This document shows positions 34,166 through 42,955 of a stretch of DNA of 64,000 nucleotides, in pieces. A model generated the notes under the pieces. It did no database searches. It worked only from the letters and a program-made list of their open reading frames with translations, and was not told the origin of the DNA. The position numbers were made by a program, and so were the translations under genes. Source of the DNA: SIG603 sp963611165 (lineage in GTDB: Bacteria; Bacillota; Clostridia; Oscillospirales; Acutalibacteraceae). How positions within the stretch are numbered: position 1 is the first letter of the stretch; the number at the start of each line of letters is the position of its first letter. The stretch spans positions 67,587-131,586 of the forward strand of contig CAVDQG010000001.1 of assembly GCA_963611165.1 (NCBI GenBank), in the 5' to 3' direction.

Positions 34166-36622
34166 ATGTTAACACCTAAGGATATCAATGAATATGAACT
34201 TAAGCACCTCGGCAGAGTTCGTGAATTAAGCGCAGAATGCACTCTCTTCCTTCAGAGAGACCACTCTTTCCCGCTTGACAAGGCAGGAAAAATTGCTGTT
34301 TTCGGCTCAGGCGCAAGACACACCGTAAAGGGCGGCACAGGCTCAGGCGAGGTTAACTCGAGATTCTCCGTCAACATTGAAGAGGGCTTGAAGGACGACG
34401 GCTTCACCGTCACCACAACCGAGTGGCTCGATAAATATGACGAAGTCTACAAAGAGGCTTACAAAGTATTCATCGAGGACATTAAGGCAGAGGCTAAAAA
34501 GCTCAATATGCCTGCAATGTTCGTCGGCATGGGAAAAATCTGCCCCGAACCCGAGTATGAGATTCCGCTCACAACAGACGGCGAGGCTGCAATTTATGTT
34601 CTCTCAAGAATTTCAGGCGAGGGCCACGACCGTACCTTCACAAAGGGCGATTTCTTACTTACAGAAACAGAAATAAGAGATATCAACCTTTTAAACACAA
34701 TGTATGATAAGTTCATGCTTGTTGTTAACTGTGGCGGCCCTGTTGACCTCACTCCCGTTAAGCACGTCAAGAACATTCTCGTTCTCTCTCAGCTCGGTGT
34801 TCTCACAGGCAAAATTCTTGCAGACATTCTTCTCGGCAAACTCTATCCGTCAGGAAAGCTCACCACAACATGGGCAAAGCCTGAGGACTACTACAGCGAC
34901 GGCTCATTCGCTCACGAAACAGACTCCTACTACAAAGAGGGCGTCTATGTTGGCTACAGATACTTCGACACCGTCGGCAAAAAGGCAAGCTATCCGTTCG
35001 GATTCGGTCTCGGTTACACCGATTTTGAGCTCGGCAAAGCTGAAGTCTCACTTGAGGGTCAGACCGTAAAGGTTAGCGTTCCCGTCAAGAATATCGGCTC
35101 TTTCGTCGGCAAGGAGGTCGTACAGGTTTATGTCTCCGTTCCTGAGGGAAAATTAAAGCAGCCGCTCAAAACTCTTGCCGCATTCACAAAAACAAAGGAA
35201 TTGAAGCCAAGCGAGACCCAGAAGGTAAGCGCAGAGTTCAAGCTTGACAGCATCGCATCCTATGACGAGAGCACCACAAGCTATATCCTCGAGAAGGGCT
35301 CATACATCGTATTGGTCGGAAACAGCTCCGATAATGTCAGCGTAAGCGCCGCTGTTGATGTCCCCGAGACTCTCACCGTCCGCAAGGTTAAGTCCTGCAC
35401 CGGTGAATATGACTTCGAGGAAGAAGTATTCGAGAGAGTAAGCGAATATGAGGTAGGCGAGAACACACCTGTCCTGAAGCTTGACACCACATATATCGAG
35501 ACAGAGGAAGTTGATTACACAATTAACGAAGAGATTGACCCAACTGTCAGCGCACTTGATGACGAAGATCTCATGCGTCTTTGCATCGGTTCGTTCAATC
35601 CGAAGGGCGGACTTGCAAGCGTTATCGGTGACGCAAGCAAAACAGTTGCCGGTGCCGCAGGCGAAACAGCAACAATCAACGATGAGATCCCCGTAATCGT
35701 CATGGCAGACGGCCCTGCGGGCATCAGAATTTCCAAGCACTACACAATCGACAAGGACGGCGTAGTCCACTCCGAGACAGGCATGCTCCCGGACAGCATG
35801 AAGGAGCTCATGCCGCCTGTCATGGCACCGATTGAGAAAATCAAGTCCCTCAAGACACGCAAGGAAAAGGTATACGACCACTACGCAACAGCTATTCCGA
35901 TCGGAACTGCTCTTGCTCAGTCCTTTAACCCAAGCATCGCTGAAATCTGCGGCGACATCGTCGGAAACGAGATGGAGCGCTTCGGAATTCACCTCTGGCT
36001 TGCTCCGGCACTCAACATTCACAGAAGTGTTCTCTGCGGAAGAAACTTCGAGTACTACTCCGAAGATCCGCTCGTAAGCGGAAAGTTTGCGGCAGCAATC
36101 ACAAACGGCGTTCAGAAGCACCCCGGCAGATCCACAACAATCAAGCACTACTGTGCTAACAGCCAGGAGACCAACCGTTACAACTCCAACTCACATGTAA
36201 GCGAGAGAGCTATGAGAGAGATTTATCTTCGCGGCTTCGAGATTTGCGTCAAGGAATCTCATCCGCACACACTCATGACCTCTTACAACCTCCTCAACGG
36301 AGTACACACAAGCGAAAGAAAGGATCTCATTGACGGTATCTTAAGAGCAGAGTTCGGCTTTGACGGCGTAGTTATGACCGACTGGGTTATCGCAATGATG
36401 AGCCCTGAGGGATCAAAGTACAGAGGAGCACTTTCTCCGTATGTTGCGGCAGCAGGAAACGACCTCTTCATGCCGGGTTCACCCGAGGATCTCGAGAACA
36501 TGAAGAATGGCCTCAAGGACGGCATTGTCACAAGAGAACAGCTCGAAATCAACGGCACGAGAATTTACAAGCTGACAAAAGAGCTCACCGAGGCTATCGC
36601 AAATAACGCAAACGAAGAATAA
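34166..36622 (+). CDS. GH3 beta-glucosidase with swapped domain order
   Basis: 818 residues. The order is reversed relative to most GH3: the alpha/beta-sandwich C-type domain comes first (about 10-270, with GSGARHTVKGGTGSGEV and YPFGFGLGYT), then a fibronectin-III-like domain (about 275-390), a linker, and only then the TIM barrel (about 455-800). The barrel has APALNIHRSVLCGRNFEYYSEDP-type residues, KHYCAN, and the catalytic Asp739 in GVVMTDW. This permuted form is known from Ruminococcus albus and Butyrivibrio fibrisolvens beta-glucosidases. No signal peptide, so it acts on imported beta-glucosides such as cellodextrins. AAGGAG precedes the ATG by 10 bases; strong promoter and 5' hairpin suggest high expression. 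Other beta-glycoside specificities are possible. Confidence 0.9.
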   Translation: MLTPKDINEYELKHLGRVRELSAECTLFLQRDHSFPLDKAGKIAVFGSGARHTVKGGTGSGEVNSRFSVNIEEGLKDDGFTVTTTEWLDKYDEVYKEAYKVFIEDIKAEAKKLNMPAMFVGMGKICPEPEYEIPLTTDGEAAIYVLSRISGEGHDRTFTKGDFLLTETEIRDINLLNTMYDKFMLVVNCGGPVDLTPVKHVKNILVLSQLGVLTGKILADILLGKLYPSGKLTTTWAKPEDYYSDGSFAHETDSYYKEGVYVGYRYFDTVGKKASYPFGFGLGYTDFELGKAEVSLEGQTVKVSVPVKNIGSFVGKEVVQVYVSVPEGKLKQPLKTLAAFTKTKELKPSETQKVSAEFKLDSIASYDESTTSYILEKGSYIVLVGNSSDNVSVSAAVDVPETLTVRKVKSCTGEYDFEEEVFERVSEYEVGENTPVLKLDTTYIETEEVDYTINEEIDPTVSALDDEDLMRLCIGSFNPKGGLASVIGDASKTVAGAAGETATINDEIPVIVMADGPAGIRISKHYTIDKDGVVHSETGMLPDSMKELMPPVMAPIEKIKSLKTRKEKVYDHYATAIPIGTALAQSFNPSIAEICGDIVGNEMERFGIHLWLAPALNIHRSVLCGRNFEYYSEDPLVSGKFAAAITNGVQKHPGRSTTIKHYCANSQETNRYNSNSHVSERAMREIYLRGFEICVKESHPHTLMTSYNLLNGVHTSERKDLIDGILRAEFGFDGVVMTDWVIAMMSPEGSKYRGALSPYVAAAGNDLFMPGSPEDLENMKNGLKDGIVTREQLEINGTRIYKLTKELTEAIANNANEE

Positions 36623-36644
36623 TTTGATTTGCATATAACACAAA

Positions 36645-36670
36645 ATGAGCACGGATTTTTCCGTGCTCAT
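36645..36670. terminator. Bidirectional terminator between GH3 and VOC genes
   Basis: Perfect 10-bp stem ATGAGCACGG / CCGTGCTCAT with a 6-base loop, followed by a T-rich tract on the plus strand and by TTTTG on the minus strand. Serves the two convergent genes on either side. Confidence 0.9.
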
Positions 36671-36676
36671 TCTCTT

Positions 36677-37204
36677 TTATCTTTCGGGATGGTGACCGAC
36701 AAGCTGCCAAGCGTCCTTTTCATACTGCATGAATTCTATGCTGTTTCCGTCAGGGTCTTCCACCCAGAACTGCCATGTGTTTTCTACTCCGAGTGACGGC
36801 GGATTGACTATCTTGACGCCCTTTCCCTTAAGCTCCTCATATGCCTCATGGATATCCTCCACCTCAAGAGCAAGGTGCAAATAGCCGATATGGTCGAACT
36901 CCGAAAGCGGCCATGTGTATTTTTTAGTCACGCCCTCATCGCTGAAAAGCTCGATAAAGCTGTTTTCGCCCGTTTCAAGATAAGTTATCCAAATCTTGTC
37001 GCCTTGGCTTTTAAGCTGTTCGAGGTAAGCGTCGTTTTCGGAGTACTCACCGCTTTCCTCAAGCTTTTTCTTCTGAGCCTCGTACATTTCCGCATAGGAA
37101 ATTGTAAATTTCACTTTAAGATCCAGTTTGTCACGGTAAAATTCCAGTGCTTTCTCTCTGTCGCTCACACGGTATGCGGGGTGTCCCGTTCTTATTATCT
37201 TCAT
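36677..37204 (-). CDS. VOC (glyoxalase/bleomycin-resistance-fold) family protein
   Basis: 175 residues. Two beta-alpha-beta-beta-beta modules: RTGHPAYRVSDREKALEFY with an N-terminal His, and GYLHLALEVEDIHEAYEELKGKG, then FWVEDPDGNSIEFMQY with the metal-binding Glu. His, His and Glu are positioned as in glyoxalase I-type metal sites, but an unusually long charged insert (about 40-68) makes it longer than plain lactoylglutathione lyase. Single gene with its own regulated-looking promoter (37224-37274). Function in detoxification of an aldehyde or other small molecule is inference. Ribosome site AAGGAG. Confidence 0.85.
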   Translation of the reverse strand: MKIIRTGHPAYRVSDREKALEFYRDKLDLKVKFTISYAEMYEAQKKKLEESGEYSENDAYLEQLKSQGDKIWITYLETGENSFIELFSDEGVTKKYTWPLSEFDHIGYLHLALEVEDIHEAYEELKGKGVKIVNPPSLGVENTWQFWVEDPDGNSIEFMQYEKDAWQLVGHHPER

Positions 37205-37223
37205 ACAACCACTCCTTATGTAT

Positions 37224-37243
37224 ATATGGTATCGTTACCATAT
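37224..37243. promoter_or_regulatory. Palindromic operator at the VOC promoter
   Basis: Perfect inverted repeat ATATGGTA-TCGT-TACCATAT, 8 bases per arm. It lies immediately downstream of the -10 box and covers the predicted start of transcription, the classic place for a repressor. No regulator is encoded next to it. Confidence 0.65.
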
Positions 37244-37245
37244 TC

Positions 37246-37274
37246 AGTATAAGCTGTTTTGTAGTATTAGTCAA
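37246..37274 (-). promoter_or_regulatory. Sigma-A promoter of the VOC gene
   Basis: TTGACT (37269-37274), 17-base spacer, TATACT (37246-37251) on the minus strand, each one or two mismatches from consensus. Confidence 0.75.
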
Positions 37275-37354
37275 TAATGGAAAAATGTGGAAAAAGATGA
37301 AATAATTATAAGGTGAAATTTGTTGTTTAGCTTTGTGCTTTCTGTTTATCTCTG

Positions 37355-37465
37355 TGTAAATAAATAGGCTTGTCGGCTAAACTACGGGCTTCCGCCCTAA
37401 AAACGCTTATTTATCCGATTATCCCGTAGGGACGACCTTCGGTCGCCCGACCACCAAGGTGGTTC
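37355..37465. repeat. Multi-hairpin intergenic element (REP/BIME-like)
   Basis: Several inverted repeats in about 110 bases: an outer pair ATAAATAGGC / GCTTATTTAT enclosing GGGC-TTCC-GCCC (37386-37397), then GGGACGACC-TTC-GGTCGCCC (37429-37448, one bulged A) and ACCACC-AA-GGTGGT (about 37450-37463). There is no open frame and no T-tract after the first hairpins. The GGGACGACCTTCGGTCGCCC core looks like dispersed intergenic palindromes I associate with gut Clostridia, but only one copy is present here. The rest of the 480-base gene-free stretch 37205-37684 holds the VOC control region, a terminator and very AT-rich sequence. Confidence 0.5.
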
Positions 37466-37570
37466 AAGGCATAATTTTTGTTTCAACTATCTTTTCATAT
37501 TTCTTTTTATTTAAATCAGTCGACTTATTTTGGCATACGGCTGTTTTCTTCCATTGATTTAAAAATAAGT

Positions 37571-37596
37571 AAGGGCGGTCAAAGACCGCCCTTTTT
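37571..37596. terminator. Strong terminator downstream of the GH25 lysozyme gene
   Basis: AAGGGCGGTC-AAA-GACCGCCCTT, a perfect 10-bp stem with a 3-base loop. T-tracts follow on both strands. It lies about 90 bases after the stop of the minus-strand lysozyme gene, with AT-rich sequence between. Confidence 0.85.
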
Positions 37597-37684
37597 GGAT
37601 ATTCTGTTTTTTATGAGATTAATTTTAACCGTTAAAACCGTTTTAAGCTCGTTATTAATTATTAATTATAAATTATTAATTAAC

Positions 37685-40600
37685 TCAAAGTCCTAATCCC
37701 GGATAGCAATAGTTTGCGTCAAACACCTTTCCCGGAAGTCCGCTGAATGAGCTCTCATCGCCGTACTGCCAGATTACCATGTTATTGTAGATACTGCCTG
37801 TCGGCTTCTCGCTTCCCCAGCATGCTACCCACAGCGGTACTGATGAGCTGATATTGTAGAAACAACCTCGGAGGAACGTCGGGTTCGTGTAAAGACCTAC
37901 CTTATATCCCGTCAAATTTCCGATAAACTCGTTCAAAATCGTGTTCATTGTGTTGCCAAGATTATACTGTCTCTGCTCCTCGATATCGTACCAAATTCCA
38001 AGTCGGAAGTTTGATCCGCAATATTTCACAAGTCTCTTTACGTGTGCCGCCTCGCTCTGAGCCATGCTCTTGCTTGTGGCATATGAGTAGAGATAAATTC
38101 CGTAAGGAATACCGAGATCTTCGCACTTCTTGACATTTTCGACAAACCTTGCGTCGTCTTGATCGGTGTAGTTACCGCCGTAGCCGCAGCGGATAATGAC
38201 AAAGTTAATTTCTTTTCTTATCGAATAAAGATTAACATCGCCGTTCCACTCGGAAATATCAATTCCGAATCCGCTCTTGCCGCTTGTATTTGTTGTGTTT
38301 GTATTGTTGCCACTATTGTTGCTTGACGAACTTAAGTATTCACTTAAGCAATAGCCTACCGTGCCGTCGGACAGCATTATCATCGTCCAGCTGTTCACTG
38401 TCTCAAGCTTTGTTACCTTTGTGCCTGATTTGCTAATCATGGTGACACGGTCATAATTTGTTCCCGCACCTTTTCTTACATTCAAATCAGATACATTAGT
38501 CGCAATTGTAGCTGTTGGTGTGGCATCACCGTCATAATTCGAACCGTCACGAACCTTTAAACCGACATATTTAGGATTGACATAACCGGTTCTTCCGTCC
38601 TTCATGAAAATCTGATATGCGCCGCTCGCATTTCCCATGACATAGAATTCCGTGTTCTTATATATCTCACCGATTTTATTTGTTCTCGCCGAGTTGCTCC
38701 AAAGCGAGATTCTCGTTGTGGAGTAAGCGGTAAATTTAGACGGCATATTAAGCGCATACTTAGAGACATATCCTACTGTACCGTTGTAATTAACCTTTAC
38801 AAGATACTGGCTGTTATCAAGAATCTGAACACTTGAGCCGGCCGAAAGCGTTTTTGAAACGCCCGAGCTTAAGTAACCGCTCTTGTGCATGGGAACAGAT
38901 ATTTTCACGGTTGCCTTGTTGTAATCGGAAATTATCTGTGCCTTATGAACAGAAGTTGAACTTCCCACCTTTGTGTGGCCGTCGCTCATGGCTTTAAAGG
39001 AGGACGCCTTGATATAATAGGTCTTTCCTGCAGTAAGACCGCTGAGTGTGATCGAAGATCCGTACACTCTCTTCTTCGTGTAGGAGCTGAAAGAAGAGCT
39101 CGTGGAGTAAATCACATATGCACCGTCTGCACCCGTAGCCTGAGTAAGCTTAACCTTAATCGAGCTGTTAGATACCGATATTGACTTTATCTTGGGAGCT
39201 TTGGGGACAATATAGAACTTAAAGGATTTCTTTCCCGCATAATCTCCGCTTCCGACAATGGTCATATCGGCTATGCCGACATTCTTGTTGTTACTGTAAG
39301 AGACAGTGTAATCGGTTCCGCTCTTGAGAGTTTTTCCCGATAATTTAACCGTCGGCGTCGGCTTTATGTTACTGCCCGTGTAGGCTAATTTTGAAGAACA
39401 GCTGACGCTTGCCGATGTAATGCTTTTCTTTGTCTTTTTATTTGTTACCGTGCAGTAGCTTGAGAAACACTTACTGCTGTTAAAATTAATATAGCTTCTC
39501 GCCTTTATGTAATAGGTTTTACCCTCGCTAAGGTTCTTTATAACAGCATGGCCGTCGCTTGAATCAAGCGTTTTGTACGAGCCGAAGTTTTTGTCTGTCG
39601 AATAATAGAATCTCGTTGTCGAACCGCTCGACTGAGTGAAATAAACGTCAAGCTGTCCGCCGCCCTCGGTATTCTCGGTCTTTGTGATTTTAGGCGTTAC
39701 GGGCACAATAGCAAATGTTGCTTTCATGCTTCCGACATAATTTCCCATACCGTAAACGGTGACATAGCCCTTGCCACAGCTCTTGTTTGTCGAATAGGAA
39801 ACTCTGTAATCGGTGCCCTCTTTCAGCACGGCACCGCCGTAAACCGTGACTGCAGGCTTAATCTGACTTCCCGTGTAGGAATATTTATCTCCGTTCTTTA
39901 ACACAACGCCCGTCAGACTTCCCTTGACAAAAACGCTGTTGACGGCAGTTTTGTCAGAAGCATAATTAATCTTGTCCGAACCCGTATACTGTGCGTAAAC
40001 TCTGTAGTAGCAGTTAGCAAGAGAAACGGCATCGATTGTTATTGTCGTGCTTGTGCTCGTAACAGTCTTTGCGTCACTCATGTTGCTTTTCTTCGAGTAC
40101 TCTATGATATACTTCGTGCCGCTCGGATTTTCTGAGCTTAGCTTAAAGGTAAGCTTGCCTGCGACTGAATTATCAATTGAAACGACCTCGGGGACGCTCG
40201 GCGTTATGGTGAAACTTGCTACCGCCTCGCCGGAATAATTTCCTACGCCCTCGACAACGGCTCTTGCCGTACCGATTGAAGTATTATTCTCAAATTCAAC
40301 CGTGTAGTCTTCGCCCTCTTCGAGAACCTCGTCTTCCTCATCCTTAACGGTGACTTCGGGCTCGATAGCCTTGCCCGTGTACTCGGCATCGTTATACTGC
40401 GTTTCAGCCGATGTGATAAGTGAAATTGTCGTGAGCTCCGCCACATCGCTGAACTCTGATTTTTCCTCACCGCTCACAACCTGAGCCGTGTAATAATATG
40501 AAGAAGAGCTGTCAAGCTTATCTGTCTTTACCGTATTGCTATCGGAGCTTATCTCGATATAGTCGCTCATATCGGCATTTTTGGAGTATCTGAGGACATA

Positions 40601-41764
40601 ACTGCTGCCCTCCGGCGCATTGCCGCCAAAGGTTATTTCTGCCACACCATCCTCGAGAGTGAATCCCGTTACAGTCGGCTTCTGAAGCTTAATCGTGAAA
40701 TTCACGCTCTTCTCTCCGCTGTAATCTCCGATACCGCTTATCACTGCAGTAGCCTGACCGGCCGAAACATTGTCGCTTAAAGTAACGGTATAGTCCGTGC
40801 CCTCGACAAGTGTTTTGTCTTCAAGACTAACTTTAATCTCAGGGACAACGCACTCGCCCGTATAGTAAGCTTCACCGATTTCTACCGTGGCATTTGAAAT
40901 ATCAGCCGTATCAAGCTTTTCTGTCTTTGTAACTTCAAGCTCCACGCTTACGGTGTTCTCGATGCTCTCTGAAGAATAGCTGTAATTGAGCTTTGCGCTG
41001 TCGTTAATCTCCGCCGTATAAGCCGCATACTCCTCGGAATATTCTGTTCCCGTCAAAGCAGGCATCCAGCTCGGAAGAGAGAAAATATAGAGATTATCTT
41101 TAGTGAAAGCAGAAATTTCCGCTTTTAATTCGGTAAGCTTTTTAAGCTTATCGATGTCAAACGGCTTTTCATCTTGATTTTCTTCAAGCTTTATATCTGC
41201 CAAATCAAGCTTTGAAAGCGACTCGAATTTCTCGATTCCGTCAAGGCTTTTGATTTCCGATAAATCAAGCGTGATACTGTCGTCTGAAAAATCAAGCTCT
41301 GTGACCTCGGCAATTTTTGTGAGGATTTCCTTTGTCAGTCCGTCATCATCGGAAAGATTTTCGAAAATCTCCTTAGTGCCGATATATTCACGAAGAAGCT
41401 TTCTGAAATTCTCGTCCTTAAAGACCTCGGAAAAACTTTCTGCAGTCTCCTCGGGCTCTTCTGTCGGCTCGGCAGTAGGCTCTGCCGTTGGTTCGGCTGT
41501 CGGCTCAGCTGTCGGTGAAGCCGAAGCCTCCTCACTCTCCGACTCCTCGGACGAAAAAACAATAATGGTTCCGTCATCGGTCACCTGATAGTTTTCTCCG
41601 TCAAGAGCGTCGGACAGTTCCGACTGCTCACCGTCTTCTGTTATATATGCGTCCGAGTTCTGAGAAACGCCGGTTTCGTCCGCAAAAGCTGCTGCCGATC
41701 CCTCAAAAATAACAGACGCGCACATGATAAGTGCAAGTATTCTCTTAAATCTGTTGGATTTCAT
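37685..41764 (-). CDS. Giant modular GH25 muramidase with LRR-like, Ig-like/Fn3 and SH3 modules
   Basis: 1359 residues. Signal peptide (1-29), acidic region, five PTAEP-type repeats (about 84-104), an LRR-like block (about 130-215), then four alternating pairs of an Ig-like module (pattern YTG-x-x-I-x-P-x-V, L-x-x-GTDYTV, NN-x-x-x-G, G-x-G-x-Y-x-G) and a fibronectin-III-like module (about 265-985), two SH3b-like domains (about 1000-1145, including LNVRKGAGTNYDRV), and a C-terminal GH25 domain from residue 1166 with FGIDISEWNG and the acidic pair in IWYDIEE. GH25 enzymes cut MurNAc-GlcNAc bonds. No LPxTG anchor is visible, so it is probably secreted and held by the wall-binding modules. ATG preceded by AGGAG. 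Role may be wall remodelling or killing of other bacteria. Confidence 0.88.
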   Translation of the reverse strand: MKSNRFKRILALIMCASVIFEGSAAAFADETGVSQNSDAYITEDGEQSELSDALDGENYQVTDDGTIIVFSSEESESEEASASPTAEPTAEPTAEPTAEPTEEPEETAESFSEVFKDENFRKLLREYIGTKEIFENLSDDDGLTKEILTKIAEVTELDFSDDSITLDLSEIKSLDGIEKFESLSKLDLADIKLEENQDEKPFDIDKLKKLTELKAEISAFTKDNLYIFSLPSWMPALTGTEYSEEYAAYTAEINDSAKLNYSYSSESIENTVSVELEVTKTEKLDTADISNATVEIGEAYYTGECVVPEIKVSLEDKTLVEGTDYTVTLSDNVSAGQATAVISGIGDYSGEKSVNFTIKLQKPTVTGFTLEDGVAEITFGGNAPEGSSYVLRYSKNADMSDYIEISSDSNTVKTDKLDSSSSYYYTAQVVSGEEKSEFSDVAELTTISLITSAETQYNDAEYTGKAIEPEVTVKDEEDEVLEEGEDYTVEFENNTSIGTARAVVEGVGNYSGEAVASFTITPSVPEVVSIDNSVAGKLTFKLSSENPSGTKYIIEYSKKSNMSDAKTVTSTSTTITIDAVSLANCYYRVYAQYTGSDKINYASDKTAVNSVFVKGSLTGVVLKNGDKYSYTGSQIKPAVTVYGGAVLKEGTDYRVSYSTNKSCGKGYVTVYGMGNYVGSMKATFAIVPVTPKITKTENTEGGGQLDVYFTQSSGSTTRFYYSTDKNFGSYKTLDSSDGHAVIKNLSEGKTYYIKARSYINFNSSKCFSSYCTVTNKKTKKSITSASVSCSSKLAYTGSNIKPTPTVKLSGKTLKSGTDYTVSYSNNKNVGIADMTIVGSGDYAGKKSFKFYIVPKAPKIKSISVSNSSIKVKLTQATGADGAYVIYSTSSSFSSYTKKRVYGSSITLSGLTAGKTYYIKASSFKAMSDGHTKVGSSTSVHKAQIISDYNKATVKISVPMHKSGYLSSGVSKTLSAGSSVQILDNSQYLVKVNYNGTVGYVSKYALNMPSKFTAYSTTRISLWSNSARTNKIGEIYKNTEFYVMGNASGAYQIFMKDGRTGYVNPKYVGLKVRDGSNYDGDATPTATIATNVSDLNVRKGAGTNYDRVTMISKSGTKVTKLETVNSWTMIMLSDGTVGYCLSEYLSSSSNNSGNNTNTTNTSGKSGFGIDISEWNGDVNLYSIRKEINFVIIRCGYGGNYTDQDDARFVENVKKCEDLGIPYGIYLYSYATSKSMAQSEAAHVKRLVKYCGSNFRLGIWYDIEEQRQYNLGNTMNTILNEFIGNLTGYKVGLYTNPTFLRGCFYNISSSVPLWVACWGSEKPTGSIYNNMVIWQYGDESSFSGLPGKVFDANYCYPGLGL

Positions 41765-41811
41765 GTCGAATTACTCCTACAAATATATTTCTGTCCTAAT
41801 TCTAACACAAA

Positions 41812-41834
41812 GAGACGACTAAAACAGTCGTCTC
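41812..41834 (-). terminator. Terminator of the recD2-comF-mreB-like run
   Basis: GAGACGACT / AGTCGTCTC, 9-bp perfect stem, 5-base loop, followed on the minus strand by TTTGTGTT. It lies 90 bases beyond the MreB-like stop and just ahead of the lysozyme ribosome site. Confidence 0.75.
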
Positions 41835-41923
41835 CTTGTAAAAAATATGCAAAATTATGAAAAGATAATTAAACAGTAATCGTGCTGTAATATACTTACG
41901 TATTTATACTCCCGTATTTATAC

Positions 41924-42937
41924 TTACGCACCCTTGTATCTTATGAGAGCGTTTCTCGCACGCTTATCTTTCAAATCAAAAATGCGTGATGCGCCGTTTA
42001 TCGCCGCAAGCTCGGGTCTTGTGGGAATGAAAACATTTAAGCCCGTCAGTCGGTGCATATATCTGTCGAGCGAATCGATTTTTGCTCCGCCGCCAACTAT
42101 CGTCAAGCCGTTTGCAGCAAGCTTCTTGAGAGAATTATCGTCAAGCTGAGCCATAACATCGAGAACGAGATCCGCAATCTGACCGAGAATTCCCGATATT
42201 GCCGCCGAAGAATCCGCCGATGAAACGATTTCTTTCTTTGGCATACAAGTGCGAATGTCCATTCCTCTTACCTCGCAGAAAACATCCTTTTCGGGGGTGA
42301 GTGCGGATACGGTACGCATTTTAAGATCTTCAATCGTCAGGTGGCCCGTCTGAATTCCGTATTTTTTCAGAACCATACGGATGAGCGCCTCATCCATGTC
42401 CTTTCCTCCGAGATTGAGCGATGCGCTAACCTCGGGAACTCCCTTTCGGCAGACGGTACAGCTTGAGCGGCTCTTTCCCATATCGAGAACAAGAACGGGA
42501 TCGTCAGTGAAGATATTTCTTCCCGCACCGAGTGCCGCACAGCATCCCTCATTCAAAAAATAGACCTTGTGAATGCCGTTGTCCTCCATAATCTCGACAA
42601 AAGCCTGTCTTTCAACAGAAGTCATATCATCGGGGGCGCTTATGTAGGCGGCAGGAAGAGAAATTCTTCCGCTTGCGATTTTTTTGATGTGCTTATTTAA
42701 AAGGTAAGATGCCATCGGGAAATTCTGAACCTTTCCCCATGAAAAAACATCCCGAACCTCGACAACCCTTGCGGCTCTGTCCACAAGCTGTCTTGCCTCT
42801 CTGCCCGAAGCCAAAACAGCCTCGTCTCTCACGTCCACGGCAATGGAGCTCGGCTCATTCACGACAACGCCCTTGCCGTCTATATATATTCTCAAGCCCG
42901 ATGTTCCCGGGTCTAATGCTATCTCAGGATTTAACAT
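41924..42937 (-). CDS. MreB-like actin-fold protein with altered phosphate-2 loop
   Basis: 337 residues, actin/MreB fold: phosphate-1 strand ALDPGTSGLRIYIDGKGVVVN, the connecting Glu at 130 (LNEGCCAALGAG), and the adenosine motif TIVGGGAKIDSLDRY near the end. The phosphate-2 loop, normally D-I-G-G-G-T-T, here reads D152-MGKSRSS, losing two of the glycines and the threonine. So nucleotide binding or hydrolysis may be altered compared with true MreB. AGGAGG lies 13 bases before the ATG, a long spacing. It follows comF by 18 bp. No mreC/mreD neighbours. The stop lies in short direct repeats (TATACTTACG twice, GTATTTATACT twice). Could be a divergent MreB/Mbl paralogue with a specialised role. 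Confidence 0.75.
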   Translation of the reverse strand: MLNPEIALDPGTSGLRIYIDGKGVVVNEPSSIAVDVRDEAVLASGREARQLVDRAARVVEVRDVFSWGKVQNFPMASYLLNKHIKKIASGRISLPAAYISAPDDMTSVERQAFVEIMEDNGIHKVYFLNEGCCAALGAGRNIFTDDPVLVLDMGKSRSSCTVCRKGVPEVSASLNLGGKDMDEALIRMVLKKYGIQTGHLTIEDLKMRTVSALTPEKDVFCEVRGMDIRTCMPKKEIVSSADSSAAISGILGQIADLVLDVMAQLDDNSLKKLAANGLTIVGGGAKIDSLDRYMHRLTGLNVFIPTRPELAAINGASRIFDLKDKRARNALIRYKGA

Positions 42938-42955
42938 AGGTTAAATTCATCCTCC

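Noticed and set aside
35300..36148. 282-codon minus-strand frame with many Cys and Val
   Set aside because: Shadow of the GH3 gene; no start signal, no domain.
41455..41530. Short tandem repeats resembling a CRISPR-like or minisatellite array
   Set aside because: They encode in-frame PTAEP repeats of the GH25 protein with no spacers.
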